The translations under genes and the position numbers were made by a program. A DNA stretch of 64,000 nt, taken from positions 124,001 to 188,000 of the forward strand of contig NZ_JAHLMF010000001.1 of the NCBI RefSeq assembly GCF_018919385.1, given 5' to 3'. Under the pieces are notes generated by a model that made no database searches, was not told where the DNA came from, and worked only from the letters and a program-made list of their open reading frames with translations. Below, in pieces: positions 25,592 through 35,441 of the stretch. Position 1 is the first letter of the stretch; the number at the start of each line of letters is the position of its first letter. This stretch comes from Geomonas diazotrophica. Its GTDB lineage: Bacteria; Desulfobacterota; Desulfuromonadia; Geobacterales; Geobacteraceae.

Positions 25592-28500
25592 ATGGAAGCA
25601 CGGAAATTCAGGAAGGTGATGGCAGCCAACCGCGGGGAGATCGCGATCAGGATCTTCCGCGCCTGCACCGAACTCGGCATCAGCACGGTTGCCATCTATT
25701 CGGAAGAGGACAAGCTCTCGCTGCACCGCTACAAGGCTGATGAAGCGTACCAGGTCGGCAAGGGGAAAGCCCCCATCGACGCCTACCTCGGCATCGACGA
25801 GATCATCGCCCTGGCCAAAAAGCGCGAGGTCGACGCCATCCATCCCGGTTACGGCTTCCTGGCCGAGAACGCCGAGTTCGCCGAGAAATGCGAGCAAAAC
25901 GGCATCGCCTTCATCGGACCGACCGCCGAGATGCAGCGCGCCCTGGGGGACAAGGTGGCCGCGAGGAAGGTGGCCAAGGCCGCCGGGGTCGCCACCGTGC
26001 CCGGCACCGAGGAACCCATCGTCCACGAGGAAGAAGCCCTCATCTTCGCCAAGAACCACGGCTACCCGATCATCATCAAGGCGGCGGCCGGCGGCGGCGG
26101 GCGCGGCATGCGCGTCGCCACCAACCAGAAGGAGCTGCTGGAGGGGCTGCAGTCGGCCTCTTCCGAGGCGAAGGCCTCCTTCGGCGACCCCTCCGTGTTC
26201 CTGGAGCGCTACCTGAAAAACCCCAAGCACATCGAGGTGCAGGTGTTAGGCGACGGCTACGGCAGCCTGGTGCACTTCTACGAGCGCGACTGCTCCATCC
26301 AGCGCCGCCACCAGAAGGTGGTCGAGTTCGCCCCCTCGCTGGCCCTCCCCGGCGACACCCGCCTCGCCCTGTGCACCGATGCGTTGAAGATCGCCAAGCA
26401 GGTGGGGTACCGTAACGCCGGCACCGTCGAGTTCCTCCTGGACGAGGAAGGGCGCTACTACTTCATCGAGATGAACCCGCGCATCCAGGTCGAGCACACG
26501 GTCACCGAGATGATCACCGGCCGCAACCTGGTGCAGGCGCAGATCCTGATCGCCGAGGGGAAACGCCTTTCCGACCCGGAGATCAACATCCCCAACCAGG
26601 GCTCCATCGAGATGCGCGGCTTCGCCATCCAGTGCCGCATCACCACGGAGGACCCGACCAACAACTTCGCGCCCGACTTCGGCACCCTGACCACCTACCG
26701 TTCTTCCGCCGGCTGCGGTGTCCGCCTCGACGCGGGCAACGCCTTCACCGGCGCCCAGATCACGCCGCACTACGACTCGCTGCTGGTGAAGGTCAGCGCC
26801 TGGGGGCTCACCTTCACCGAGGCCGCCCACATCATGGACCGAAGCCTCCAGGAATTCCGCGTGCGCGGCGTGAAGACCAACATCGGTTTTTTGGAGAACG
26901 TGATCACCCACCCGGTGTTCCTGGCCGGCGAGTGCAACACCTCCTTCATCGACCAGCACCCGGAACTTTTGGTGATCCCGGAGAAGAAGGACCGCGCCAA
27001 CAAGGTGCTTAACTTCCTGGGCGACGTCATCGTGAACGGCTCCCCCGGCGTCGCCAAGCCGCTGCGCTCCGCGGACCTGATCGAGGCGGCCGTGCCGCAG
27101 ATCGACCTCTTCGCCCAAAAGCCCAAGGGGACCAAGGACATCCTGCGCGAGAAGGGGGCCGAGGGGCTCGCCAAGTGGGTGCTGGAGCAGAAGAAGCTCC
27201 TGCTCACCGACACCACCATGCGTGACGCGCACCAGTCGCTTTTGGCCACCCGCGTCAGGACCTATGACCTCCTGAAAGTGGCCGACGCCACCTCGCACCT
27301 GGCCAGCGACCTGTTCTCGCTGGAGCTCTGGGGGGGCGCCACCTTCGACGTCTCCATGCGCTTCTTGAAGGAAGACCCCTGGCAGAGGCTGCACGCCCTC
27401 TCCGAGACGATCCCCAACGTCCTGTTCCAGATGCTGTTGCGCGGCTCCAACGCGGTCGGCTATACCAACTACCCGGACAACGTGGTGCAGCGCTTCGTGG
27501 CGCAGGCGGCCGAGTCGGGCGTGGACGTCTTCCGCGTCTTCGACTCGCTCAACTGGACCCGCGGCATGCAGGTGGCCATGGAGGCGGTGCAGAAGTCCGG
27601 CAAGATCTGCGAGGCCGCCATCTGCTACACCGGCGACATCTCCGATCCCACCCGCACCAAGTACCCGCTCTCCTACTACGTCTCGATGGCCAAGGAACTG
27701 GAGAAGATGGGAGCCCACATCCTGGCCATCAAGGACATGGCGGGCCTGTTGAAGCCCTACGCCGGCTACCAGCTGGTCAAGGCGCTCAAGGAGGAGATCG
27801 GCATCCCGGTGCACCTGCACACCCACGACACCTCCGGCAACGGCGGCGCGCTGCTGCTCATGGCGGCGCAGGCCGGGGTCGACATCGTCGACGCCGCACT
27901 CTCCTCCATCTCCGGCCTCACCTCGCAACCGAACCTGAACGCTCTGGTGGCGACCCTGAAGGGGACCGAGTTCGACCCGCAGGTGAACGAGCGCGGCCTG
28001 CAGCAGCTCGCCAACTACTGGGAGACGGTGCGCGACTACTACGCGCCGTTCGAGTCGGGGCTGAAAAGCGGCACCGCCGAGGTGTACCACCACGAGATCC
28101 CGGGGGGGCAGTACTCCAACTACAAGCCGCAGGTGGCCGGCCTCGGCCTCATCGAGCGCTGGGAAGAGTGCAAGGAGATGTACCACAAGGTGAACCTCCT
28201 CTTCGGCGACGTGGTCAAGGTCACCCCCTCCTCCAAGGTGGTGGGCGACATGGCCATGTTCTTGGTGAAGAACAACCTCGAGCCCGAGGACGTCTTCGCC
28301 CCGGACGCCGACCTCGCCTTCCCCGAGTCGGTAGTCGGCTTCTTCAAGGGGATGATCGGCCAGCCCTACCAGGGCTTCCCCAAGGAGCTGCAGAAGATCA
28401 TCCTCAAGGGACAGGAGCCGATCACCTGCCGTCCGGGCGAGCTTTTGGAGCCGGCCGACTTCGAGAGGGAGCGCGCCGCCGCCGAGGCCAAGGTGGGTCA

Positions 28501-29038
28501 CCCGGTGAACGACGAGGAACTCATGTCCTACATGATGTACCCGAGCGTCTACGTGGAATACGCCAAGCACCGCCAGGAGTTCTCCGACGTCTCGGTGATC
28601 CCCACCCCGATCTTCTTCTACGGCCTGGAGCCGGGGCAGGAGACCTCCATCGAGCTTCAGCCGGGCAAGACGCTCATCGTGAAGCTCAACGCCATCGGCA
28701 AGACCCAGCCCGACGGCACCAAGAAGATCTACTTCGAGCTCAACGGCAACGCGAGGAGCGTCACCGTGCGCGACCAGTCGGTGCAAAGCGACGAGGCCGG
28801 CCACGAGAAGGCCGACAAGTCGAACCCCAAGCATGTCGGGGCGCCGATGCCGGGCAAGGTGATCAAGTTGAACGTCAAGGTCGGTGACGCGGTGAAGGCG
28901 GGGGACATCCTCGCGGTCACCGAGGCCATGAAGATGGAGACCAACATCAAGGCCAAGGAGGACGGCACCGTCGCCGAGGTCAAATGCAAGGAAGGGGGCA
29001 AGGTGGAAAAAGAGGAGCTCCTTTTCGTAATGGCATAG
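25592..29038 (+). CDS. pyc: Pyruvate carboxylase
   Basis: 1148 residues with AAAGGAG before ATG 25592. Order: biotin carboxylase (about 5-455) with the ATP-grasp Gly loop AAGGGGRGMR, EMNPRIQVEHTVTE and the catalytic region; carboxyltransferase (about 530-800) with TDTTMRDAHQSLLATR (metal ligand Asp), FRVFDSLNW, KDMAGLL and HLHTHDTSGN (metal His); the allosteric/PYC_OADA region; and the biotinyl domain with AMKMET (biotin on Lys1114). It carboxylates pyruvate to oxaloacetate using ATP and bicarbonate, the main anaplerotic step for acetate-using bacteria. The single-chain form agrees with Geobacter. It has its own promoter and terminator. Confidence 0.97.
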   Translation: MEARKFRKVMAANRGEIAIRIFRACTELGISTVAIYSEEDKLSLHRYKADEAYQVGKGKAPIDAYLGIDEIIALAKKREVDAIHPGYGFLAENAEFAEKCEQNGIAFIGPTAEMQRALGDKVAARKVAKAAGVATVPGTEEPIVHEEEALIFAKNHGYPIIIKAAAGGGGRGMRVATNQKELLEGLQSASSEAKASFGDPSVFLERYLKNPKHIEVQVLGDGYGSLVHFYERDCSIQRRHQKVVEFAPSLALPGDTRLALCTDALKIAKQVGYRNAGTVEFLLDEEGRYYFIEMNPRIQVEHTVTEMITGRNLVQAQILIAEGKRLSDPEINIPNQGSIEMRGFAIQCRITTEDPTNNFAPDFGTLTTYRSSAGCGVRLDAGNAFTGAQITPHYDSLLVKVSAWGLTFTEAAHIMDRSLQEFRVRGVKTNIGFLENVITHPVFLAGECNTSFIDQHPELLVIPEKKDRANKVLNFLGDVIVNGSPGVAKPLRSADLIEAAVPQIDLFAQKPKGTKDILREKGAEGLAKWVLEQKKLLLTDTTMRDAHQSLLATRVRTYDLLKVADATSHLASDLFSLELWGGATFDVSMRFLKEDPWQRLHALSETIPNVLFQMLLRGSNAVGYTNYPDNVVQRFVAQAAESGVDVFRVFDSLNWTRGMQVAMEAVQKSGKICEAAICYTGDISDPTRTKYPLSYYVSMAKELEKMGAHILAIKDMAGLLKPYAGYQLVKALKEEIGIPVHLHTHDTSGNGGALLLMAAQAGVDIVDAALSSISGLTSQPNLNALVATLKGTEFDPQVNERGLQQLANYWETVRDYYAPFESGLKSGTAEVYHHEIPGGQYSNYKPQVAGLGLIERWEECKEMYHKVNLLFGDVVKVTPSSKVVGDMAMFLVKNNLEPEDVFAPDADLAFPESVVGFFKGMIGQPYQGFPKELQKIILKGQEPITCRPGELLEPADFERERAAAEAKVGHPVNDEELMSYMMYPSVYVEYAKHRQEFSDVSVIPTPIFFYGLEPGQETSIELQPGKTLIVKLNAIGKTQPDGTKKIYFELNGNARSVTVRDQSVQSDEAGHEKADKSNPKHVGAPMPGKVIKLNVKVGDAVKAGDILAVTEAMKMETNIKAKEDGTVAEVKCKEGGKVEKEELLFVMA

Positions 29039-29057
29039 GCAAATCCACAACTGTCAC

Positions 29058-29083
29058 AGGGGGGCTTCGGCCCCCCTTTTTTT
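29058..29083 (+). terminator. Intrinsic terminator of pyc
   Basis: A GGGGGGC-TTCG-GCCCCCC hairpin with a stable tetraloop followed by seven T, 20 nt after the pyc stop. Confidence 0.93.
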
Positions 29084-29662
29084 GTGTCCGCATGCCCCGC
29101 GCCAAATCGTTGGCGTGCCCAGTAATCTCGCCCATTTCAGCTGCCTAAAATTAGTGCAATTTGCTGGAGACGTCCCCATTACGCCGTTTTCATGCCGCAG
29201 GACCCGATTTCTCCACATGGTTTTCCACAGGTGACGTGGATAGAAGAACTACTGCCAGCCGCTATCTACACCGTAAACGCCGCTAAGACCTTGATAGTTG
29301 TCCACTTTGCCCCGTTTCCCGGACGGAACGACAGTATATTGACGCGAAAGACGCCACCCCACCCTCCGACGTGCCCTTCCCTGTGCCGGCCAACATTCAA
29401 AAAGCCCTTTAATTACTGCAACATACAAATGCACTCTCTCATAAGATTAAATTACACTATCAGGAAAAGTGGTTTTTCCAGGAGAACCGGTCAATATATT
29501 GGTAAGCACAAATAATAAAAGACTGACGGCTAAGTTGTTATTTCGTCAGGAAGGTTTATAAGAGTTTTCATGACTGACACAGGCTGCCTGCTCTAGCAGC
29601 GGTACCGACCAGAGGCGTGACAAAAACCAGGGGACCGGGAACCAGCAGCCAGCGGAGCGTTT
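29084..29662. other. Non-coding stretch upstream of the hybrid kinase
   Basis: These 579 bases are clearly more AT-rich than their surroundings. A frame from 29192 to 29515 is open but has poor codon usage and no homology that I recognise, so I do not call it. A small hairpin GGAAAA-TTTTCC lies at 29463-29479. The second half (29400-29570) is AT-rich with AATATATTGG and GTTTATAAG stretches that may hold the kinase promoter. Confidence 0.45.
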
Positions 29663-32260
29663 GTGCTTTTAACCAGCATGAAAACCAAGATGACCCTGGC
29701 CGTGTTCCTGCTGGTCGGGGTCCTGATGACTGTCTCCGCGGTCGGCTCATTCCTTTTCTTCGAGAAGACCTTCAAGCAGAGCATCTCCCAACAGCAGGCC
29801 GTCCTGCTGGACTCGCTCTCCGCCCAGATCGACGACCGGATCTTCGACTTCACCTCCGAACTGCACAACCTCTCCCGCCGTCTCACCCGGGATGCCGTGG
29901 CTCACCCCGAAAAGGCCCAACTCCTTTTGGATACCGAGCAGAGACAGCGGGCGTTCTTCGACAACTCGCTGTTCCTTTTTTCCCCCTCCGGCAAGCTCGT
30001 CGCGGCCACCCCACAAGGGCTCAACTTCATCGGCATGGACTTCTCCTTCCGCGAGTACTACAAGGAGACGGTAAAGCGCGGCGCCACCTACATCTCCCCC
30101 CCTTTCGCCTCGCTGCAGAAACAAAGCCGCCCCATCATCATGTTCACCGTCCCGATCTTCGACGAGAAGCATGAGCTGGCCGGCATCCTCGGAGGGAGCA
30201 TCGACCTGCGCGAGCAGCACTTCCTGCGCTCGCTGGCCGCCCTCAAGCTCGGGAAGAGGGGTTTTCTGTCGCTCTACGACGCCCGGCGCAACGTCCTCAT
30301 GCACCCGGACAAGCGGAGGGTGCTGCGCCAGGACCCGCCCGGGACCAACGAGATGCTGGAGCGCGCCCTGCAGGGGTTCCAGGGGACGGCGGAAACCATG
30401 ACACGGACGGGAATCCCGGTGCTGCGCTCCGTGAAGCGGCTGCAGTCGACCGGCTGGGTGCTGGCGGTGAGCTACCCGATCGAAGAGGCGTATGCCGCCG
30501 TGTACACCGCCAGGAACTACTTCGTGGCCGGTTCGTTGGCCGCCGCCCTCCTCTCGCTCTGCCTGGTCTGGCCCTTCATGCAGTACCTGACCAGGCCACT
30601 GGTCTCCTTCACCAGGCACCTGGAACAGCTTCCGGCCAAGGGGGACCTCGCCCAAAAGTTGGCGCCGGTCGCCTCCGACGACGAGATCGGCCAGATGGCC
30701 CGCACCTTCAACACCATGCTCCTGGAACTGGAGCGCTCCGCAGACTTCTACCTGACCCTGTTCGACAACTTCCCCGCCATGATCTGGCGTGCCGGCACCG
30801 ACAGCAAGGTGAATTACTTCAACCGGACCTGGCTCGATTTCACCGGGCGCGACCTGGCCGACGAGCTCGGTGACGGCTGGGCCGCCGGGGTGCACGCCGA
30901 GGACCAGGATTACTGCATGAAAACCTACCGTGACGCCTTCGCGCAGCGTGCCCCCTTCCAGATGCAGTACCGGCTGCACCACGTGGACGGCAGCTACCAC
31001 TGGATCGTCGACATGGGGAGGCCCTTCAACGGACTGGATGGCAGGTTCGCGGGGTACATAGGGACCTGCTACGACGTGACCGACCGCCTCCAGGCCGAGG
31101 AGGAGAGAAGGGCGCTGGAGCACCAGCTGACCCAGTCCCAGAAGATGGAAGCGATCGGCACCCTCACCGGCGGGATCGCCCACGACTTCAACAACATCCT
31201 CACCGCCATCATCGGCTACGGCACCATGATGCAGGTGCAGTTGGAGGATGATCATCCCCAGCAGGCGAAGGTAAGCGAGATCCTGCGGGCGTCCGAGCGG
31301 GCCGCAAACCTCACCCGGAGCCTTTTGGCCTACAGCAGGAAGCAGGTGACCAACCCGGTGCCGGTCGGGCTGAACGCGATCCTCGTGAACCTGGAGGTCA
31401 TGCTGCGCCGCCTGATCCCCGAGCACATCGAGTTGAGGATGCATCTAGCCGGCGAAGAGCTTTCCGTTCTGGCGGATTCAGGGCAGATCGAGCAGGTGAT
31501 CATGAACCTCGCGGTGAACGCCCGGGATGCGATGGCCAATGGCGGCATCCTGAGCATCGCGACGGATCGGATCATCCTTGACCAGGAGTTCGTGGCGGCG
31601 CACGGCTACGGCCTCCCCGGAAGCTACGCCCTGATCACGGTGGCCGACACCGGCATCGGCATGGACGAGAAGACGCGCGACCGGATCTTCGAACCCTTCT
31701 TCACCACCAAGGAGCCGGGGAAGGGGACCGGCCTGGGGCTGGCCATGGTGTACGGCATCGTCAAGCAGCATTCTGGATTCATCAACTGCTACAGCGAGCC
31801 TGGGCACGGCACCGTGTTCAGGATATACCTCCCCCTGATCGACCTCCCCGCGCGAAGCGAGAGCATCGCCGTCGAGGATGCCGTGCACGGCGGCGAGGAG
31901 ACCCTGCTACTGGTCGAGGACGACGCGGTGATACGCGATATGGTGCGGGAGCTTTTGCAGGATTTCGGCTACCGGGTGATCACCGCGGTGGACGGGGTCG
32001 ATGCCGTGGAGAAGTTCCAGGCGGCTGGCGGGAGTGTGGCACTGATCATCATGGACGTGATCATGCCGCGCATGAACGGCAGGGACGCTTACCAGGCGAT
32101 ATCCGCGTTGTCCCCCGGGGTCAAGGTCATCTTCATGAGCGGCTACACCGCCGACATCATCACCGACACCCTCACCATGGGGGACCCGCGTCATTTCGTC
32201 TCCAAGCCGATCAAGATCAACGAGCTGCTGGCGCGGGTGCGGGAGCTTTTGGACGAGTGA
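29663..32260 (+). CDS. Hybrid histidine kinase: dCache-HAMP-PAS-HisKA-HATPase-receiver
   Basis: 865 residues; GTG 29663 has CGGAG at 5 nt and ATG 29678 is an alternative. TM 10-32; periplasmic double-Cache sensor about 35-285 ([37 protein letters not shown]); TM 288-308; HAMP to 360; PAS 360-478; HisKA with GGIAHDFNN (His507); HATPase with [17 protein letters not shown] and [12 protein letters not shown]-terminal receiver with [17 protein letters not shown] and KPI. All phosphorelay residues are present. Ligand unknown; Cache domains usually bind small organic acids or amino acids. A partner regulator is not obvious nearby, so phosphotransfer may go through an unlinked protein. Confidence 0.93.
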   Translation: MLLTSMKTKMTLAVFLLVGVLMTVSAVGSFLFFEKTFKQSISQQQAVLLDSLSAQIDDRIFDFTSELHNLSRRLTRDAVAHPEKAQLLLDTEQRQRAFFDNSLFLFSPSGKLVAATPQGLNFIGMDFSFREYYKETVKRGATYISPPFASLQKQSRPIIMFTVPIFDEKHELAGILGGSIDLREQHFLRSLAALKLGKRGFLSLYDARRNVLMHPDKRRVLRQDPPGTNEMLERALQGFQGTAETMTRTGIPVLRSVKRLQSTGWVLAVSYPIEEAYAAVYTARNYFVAGSLAAALLSLCLVWPFMQYLTRPLVSFTRHLEQLPAKGDLAQKLAPVASDDEIGQMARTFNTMLLELERSADFYLTLFDNFPAMIWRAGTDSKVNYFNRTWLDFTGRDLADELGDGWAAGVHAEDQDYCMKTYRDAFAQRAPFQMQYRLHHVDGSYHWIVDMGRPFNGLDGRFAGYIGTCYDVTDRLQAEEERRALEHQLTQSQKMEAIGTLTGGIAHDFNNILTAIIGYGTMMQVQLEDDHPQQAKVSEILRASERAANLTRSLLAYSRKQVTNPVPVGLNAILVNLEVMLRRLIPEHIELRMHLAGEELSVLADSGQIEQVIMNLAVNARDAMANGGILSIATDRIILDQEFVAAHGYGLPGSYALITVADTGIGMDEKTRDRIFEPFFTTKEPGKGTGLGLAMVYGIVKQHSGFINCYSEPGHGTVFRIYLPLIDLPARSESIAVEDAVHGGEETLLLVEDDAVIRDMVRELLQDFGYRVITAVDGVDAVEKFQAAGGSVALIIMDVIMPRMNGRDAYQAISALSPGVKVIFMSGYTADIITDTLTMGDPRHFVSKPIKINELLARVRELLDE

Positions 32261-32321
32261 ACTACGGAGGCCGTCGAACGTTCGGTGGCCTGTGTACGGC
32301 GCGCTTTGAAAGTGACACGAC

Positions 32322-32416
32322 AGGAGGGGGGACTCCCCTCGCCCTCCGGGAGAGGGGATCAGTCCGCATCGAGCCTCTCCCGGGGGAGAGGGGATGAACC
32401 GGTGAGGGGGCTGGGT
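32322..32416. repeat. Palindromic intergenic repeats
   Basis: Two hairpin units (GGAGGGGGGACTCCCCTC with GCCCTCCGGGAGAGGGG, and CCTCTCCCGGGGGAGAGGGG) lie between convergent genes, followed by GGTGAGGGGGCTGGGTG. Same family as the repeats at 18642, 22735 and 61527. Confidence 0.75.
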
Positions 32417-32480
32417 GAAAAGTCCGCGGAAGTGCCGGCGGCTGCCCCGGGATGTACAACCGTGCAGAAGCGGCCGCCGG

Positions 32481-32509
32481 CAACGTTGAACGTTGTACCT
32501 TGAACGGGT
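32481..32509. repeat. AACGTTGAACGTT repeat
   Basis: Short near-tandem units CAACGTTGAACGTTG and CCTTGAACG, 12 bases before the end of the nitrite/sulfite reductase-like gene. A related stretch occurs at 55401-55440. Confidence 0.5.
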
Positions 32510-32520
32510 GTAAAGAGGGT

Positions 32521-33807
32521 TTAGATCTTTTTGACCGCCGCCAGCAGCTCGGTGAGGTTCAGCCCCTGCTGCTCCGGTTCGGCGAAGGCGCCGGCACCGG
32601 CCCGGTACAGGTCGAAACGCGGGGCACGCCCGGCCTGGTCGCTCACCAGGCGCGACGCCACGATCCCCGCCTGCGCGAGCTGCGGCTGGGCGCAGCAGTT
32701 GGGGCAGCCGGAGATGGCCCAGGTAAGCTTGAGCGCCTCCTCGCCGAGCTCCGCCACCACCGCCGCCGCGACGTCGCGTGTGGCAGCCAGCCCCATGATG
32801 CACTCGTGGCTGCCCGGGCAGACCCGGAACACCACCCGCTCGGCGGCGCTTTCATTGGCAAACCCCGCCTCGGAGAGCGCCTTGAGCGCCTCTTCCCGGC
32901 CGCTCCCCTCGACTAGGTGCATCACCACGGTCTGGTTCCCGGTCACCATCAGCATCCCGCCGCAGAACCTGCCGGCGATCTCCGCCAGCGCGGCCAACCC
33001 GTCGGCGGAGAGCTCCCCCGCGAAGACGCGCGCCTCCAGACGGTCCTCGTCCGCCGCCGGCACCGGCAAAAGGCTCCCGGTCAGGGTCGGCGCCGACGTC
33101 GGCAGCTCTGCAAGCGCCTCCCCCAGCACCCTGCGCCGAAACTCCTCCTGCCCGATCTGCCCCACGAGGAACTTAAGCCGCTTGGGGGGCGGGGTGTTGG
33201 CTTCGTACTCTACGAGCACCCTCTCTATCAGGGGGAGCACCGCTTCCTCGACAACCCCCGGGGCCAGCAGAAAGCCAGGTACCGGCTCGCGCCCCAGCCC
33301 CCCGGCCGCGTAGACGTCGTAACGGGGGCGGCCGTCATCGGAAGGAGCGGGGACGAAGGCCAGGTCCTGGATCAGGTGCCTCTTGCTGGAGGTGTCGGCC
33401 TCGACGCCGATCTTGAACTTCTTGGGGAGCTTCTCGAAACGGGGGTTCCCCGTGAAATGCCGGTGGATCTTCCTCACCAGGGCTTCGAGGGTGGGGGCGC
33501 CCGCGGCCGAGAGGCTGCCGCAGATGACGCCGCGCACGGCGCCGCCGCAGGCGCCGCGGTTGTACAGTCCCACCTGGGCCAGCTGCGCGGCCACCACCGG
33601 GAGGTCCCCCTCGGTGAGCCAGTGCAGCTCGATGCTCCCCCTGGTGGTCAGGTGGGCCACCCCGCGCGCGTAGCGCCCGGCCAGTTGCGCCACCTTGAGG
33701 GCCTGGTCTGCCGAGATGATGCCGGCGGGAAGCTTGACGCGCTGCATGAAAAATTCCTTCTGGCGCTGGGGGTAGATCCCCTCGAGGCGCAGGTTCTTGT
33801 CCGTCAT
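32521..33807 (-). CDS. Siroheme nitrite/sulfite reductase family protein
   Basis: 428 residues. Two ferredoxin-like half-domains (about 10-75, 235-305) alternate with siroheme-binding domains. The cluster/siroheme ligands are present: C330-X5-C336 (CPGSHEC) and C368-X3-C372 (CPNCC). RYARGVAHLTTRGSIELHWL is the typical first half-domain, and RGACGGAVRGVICG resembles the NTGN/substrate Arg region. The length is shorter than assimilatory NirA/CysI (about 550). It reduces nitrite or sulfite with six electrons in the cytoplasm; substrate cannot be decided. A ferredoxin is the probable donor, but none is encoded next to it. Confidence 0.9.
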   Translation of the reverse strand: MTDKNLRLEGIYPQRQKEFFMQRVKLPAGIISADQALKVAQLAGRYARGVAHLTTRGSIELHWLTEGDLPVVAAQLAQVGLYNRGACGGAVRGVICGSLSAAGAPTLEALVRKIHRHFTGNPRFEKLPKKFKIGVEADTSSKRHLIQDLAFVPAPSDDGRPRYDVYAAGGLGREPVPGFLLAPGVVEEAVLPLIERVLVEYEANTPPPKRLKFLVGQIGQEEFRRRVLGEALAELPTSAPTLTGSLLPVPAADEDRLEARVFAGELSADGLAALAEIAGRFCGGMLMVTGNQTVVMHLVEGSGREEALKALSEAGFANESAAERVVFRVCPGSHECIMGLAATRDVAAAVVAELGEEALKLTWAISGCPNCCAQPQLAQAGIVASRLVSDQAGRAPRFDLYRAGAGAFAEPEQQGLNLTELLAAVKKI

Positions 33808-34015
33808 GATATGTCTCTCCTGGTGGGTCCTGTCTGCCGGCGGCCGGCCGGCCTTCGATACTACCTTTTTTCGCCTGCGCCGTCATCCGGAAAAGCCGGT
33901 TGCGCAAAAACGCTTCAGTAGCATGTTCGCTGCGCCGATGAGGTAGTGGTGCCTCCGGATCGGTCGGTTGAACCGGCGGAGGGGACCCCATCGACACCGC
34001 GCGGACCGATGCATC

Positions 34016-35281
34016 ATGAATGATTTTTGCGAGCAGCCTAAAATACTCGTCGTCGACGACAGCGCCGCCATCCGCTGCTACGTGACTTCGCTGCTAGCCA
34101 CGGCGGGGTACCGGGTACGCGAGGCGGTCGACGGGGCCGGCGCCCTCGCCGCACTGCAGGCGGAGCAGCCGGACGTGGTGCTCCTCGACGTGGAGATGCC
34201 GGGGCTTTCCGGCCTCGACGTGCTGCGCACCCCCGCCCTGCACAACCGCATCTACTCCGTCATCCTCTTCACCACGCAATCCGCCCAGGATCAGATCGCC
34301 CTGGGGCTCGATCTCGGCGCCGACGACTACGTGATCAAGCCCTTCCACGAGGTCGACCTCCTGGCCAGGATCCGCGCCGCCGTGCGCAGCACACGCCAGA
34401 AGGGAGCCCTGGCCCGCGCCAGGCAGGAAATGGAGCAGACCCTCGCCAAACTGCAGAAGACCCAGCGAAAGCTGGTCGAACAGGAAAAGGTGGGGGCCGT
34501 GGCGCGCTTGGCCGCCGGCGCCGCACACTACATCAACAACCCGCTCGGCTTCGTCATGAGCAACCTCTCGACGCTGGAGCGTTACGCCCTGGCCCTGCAA
34601 ACGCACGCGGCCGACCTCACCGAGCTGCTGCGCACCGCCGACCCCGACAGCGAGGAGCGCATCGCGGAGCTGGAGAAGAAACACCGCCTGCGCCAGATCA
34701 CCCTGGACCTCCCCGCACTGCTGCAGGAGACCCGGGAAGGGGGGGGACGCATCGCGCTCATCGTGCAGCAGATGGCCCAGCTCGAACTGGGGCTCGCCAA
34801 CCAGGGGGTACAGGAGCTGGAACTGGTCGGCTTGATGAAGCCGCTGGTCGACATGATCACGGTCCTCGCCCCGCCGGGAACCGAGGTGCGCTGGTCCCAG
34901 CCCGAGGGGCCCATCTTCGTCGAGGGGTCGCTGACCCTGCTGAACACGGCGCTGGTCGCGCTCCTGAAAAACGCCTGCGAGGCACTGGGAAGCGTCCCGG
35001 GCACCATCAGCGTCTCCATCGGCTCGCAACAGGAGCTGGCCGAGATCACCATCTCCGACAGCGGCCCCGGGATCCCGCAGGACCAGATCTCCTCCCTCTT
35101 CGACCCCTTCTTCACCACCAAGTCCCCCGACAGCCATGTCGGGCTCGGGCTCACCATCGCCCAGCGCTTCATCGCCGGGCACGGCGGCCGCATCCTCGTC
35201 TCCAGCGACACCTCGGGCACCTGCGTCCGGGTCGAAATCCCCCTCGCGCCTTCCCAGGCACCCCTGTCAAGGTTAGTATAA
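34016..35281 (+). CDS. Receiver-histidine kinase with altered H-box
   Basis: 421 residues from ATG 34016; an in-frame TTG at 33968 would add 16 Arg-rich residues. Receiver domain (about 8-122) with VVDDS, Asp58 (LLDVEMPG) and KPF; coiled-coil linker (about 125-160); kinase core with AAHYINNPLGFVMSNL (His171). The residue after the His, normally Glu, is Tyr. This Glu/Asp is the general base in HisKA kinases, so kinase or phosphatase activity may be altered. The ATPase domain looks intact (LLKNACEAL, DSGPGIP, GLGLTIA). No membrane helix. It is the first gene of a cluster of signalling genes reading the same way. Confidence 0.88.
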   Translation: MNDFCEQPKILVVDDSAAIRCYVTSLLATAGYRVREAVDGAGALAALQAEQPDVVLLDVEMPGLSGLDVLRTPALHNRIYSVILFTTQSAQDQIALGLDLGADDYVIKPFHEVDLLARIRAAVRSTRQKGALARARQEMEQTLAKLQKTQRKLVEQEKVGAVARLAAGAAHYINNPLGFVMSNLSTLERYALALQTHAADLTELLRTADPDSEERIAELEKKHRLRQITLDLPALLQETREGGGRIALIVQQMAQLELGLANQGVQELELVGLMKPLVDMITVLAPPGTEVRWSQPEGPIFVEGSLTLLNTALVALLKNACEALGSVPGTISVSIGSQQELAEITISDSGPGIPQDQISSLFDPFFTTKSPDSHVGLGLTIAQRFIAGHGGRILVSSDTSGTCVRVEIPLAPSQAPLSRLV

Positions 35282-35441
35282 ATTAATCCAATAACTACGC
35301 TCACTTAGACAAGATTCGCTCAAGCGGGGACCGTTTTCTCCGATAGGTGAAGGAACGCGAACGCCGCTCGGTGCCGAGCACGCTGCGGGACGCGTCCCAC
35401 TACCGGCGTTCACCACGCAACCATTGCAGACCGGCATTGAC

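Noticed and set aside
26246-29050. 934-residue open frame on the minus strand
   Set aside because: Antisense to pyruvate carboxylase, same composition artefact.
29192-29515. Possible 107-residue protein before the hybrid kinase
   Set aside because: Codon usage is unlike the neighbours, there is no ribosome binding site and no recognisable motif.
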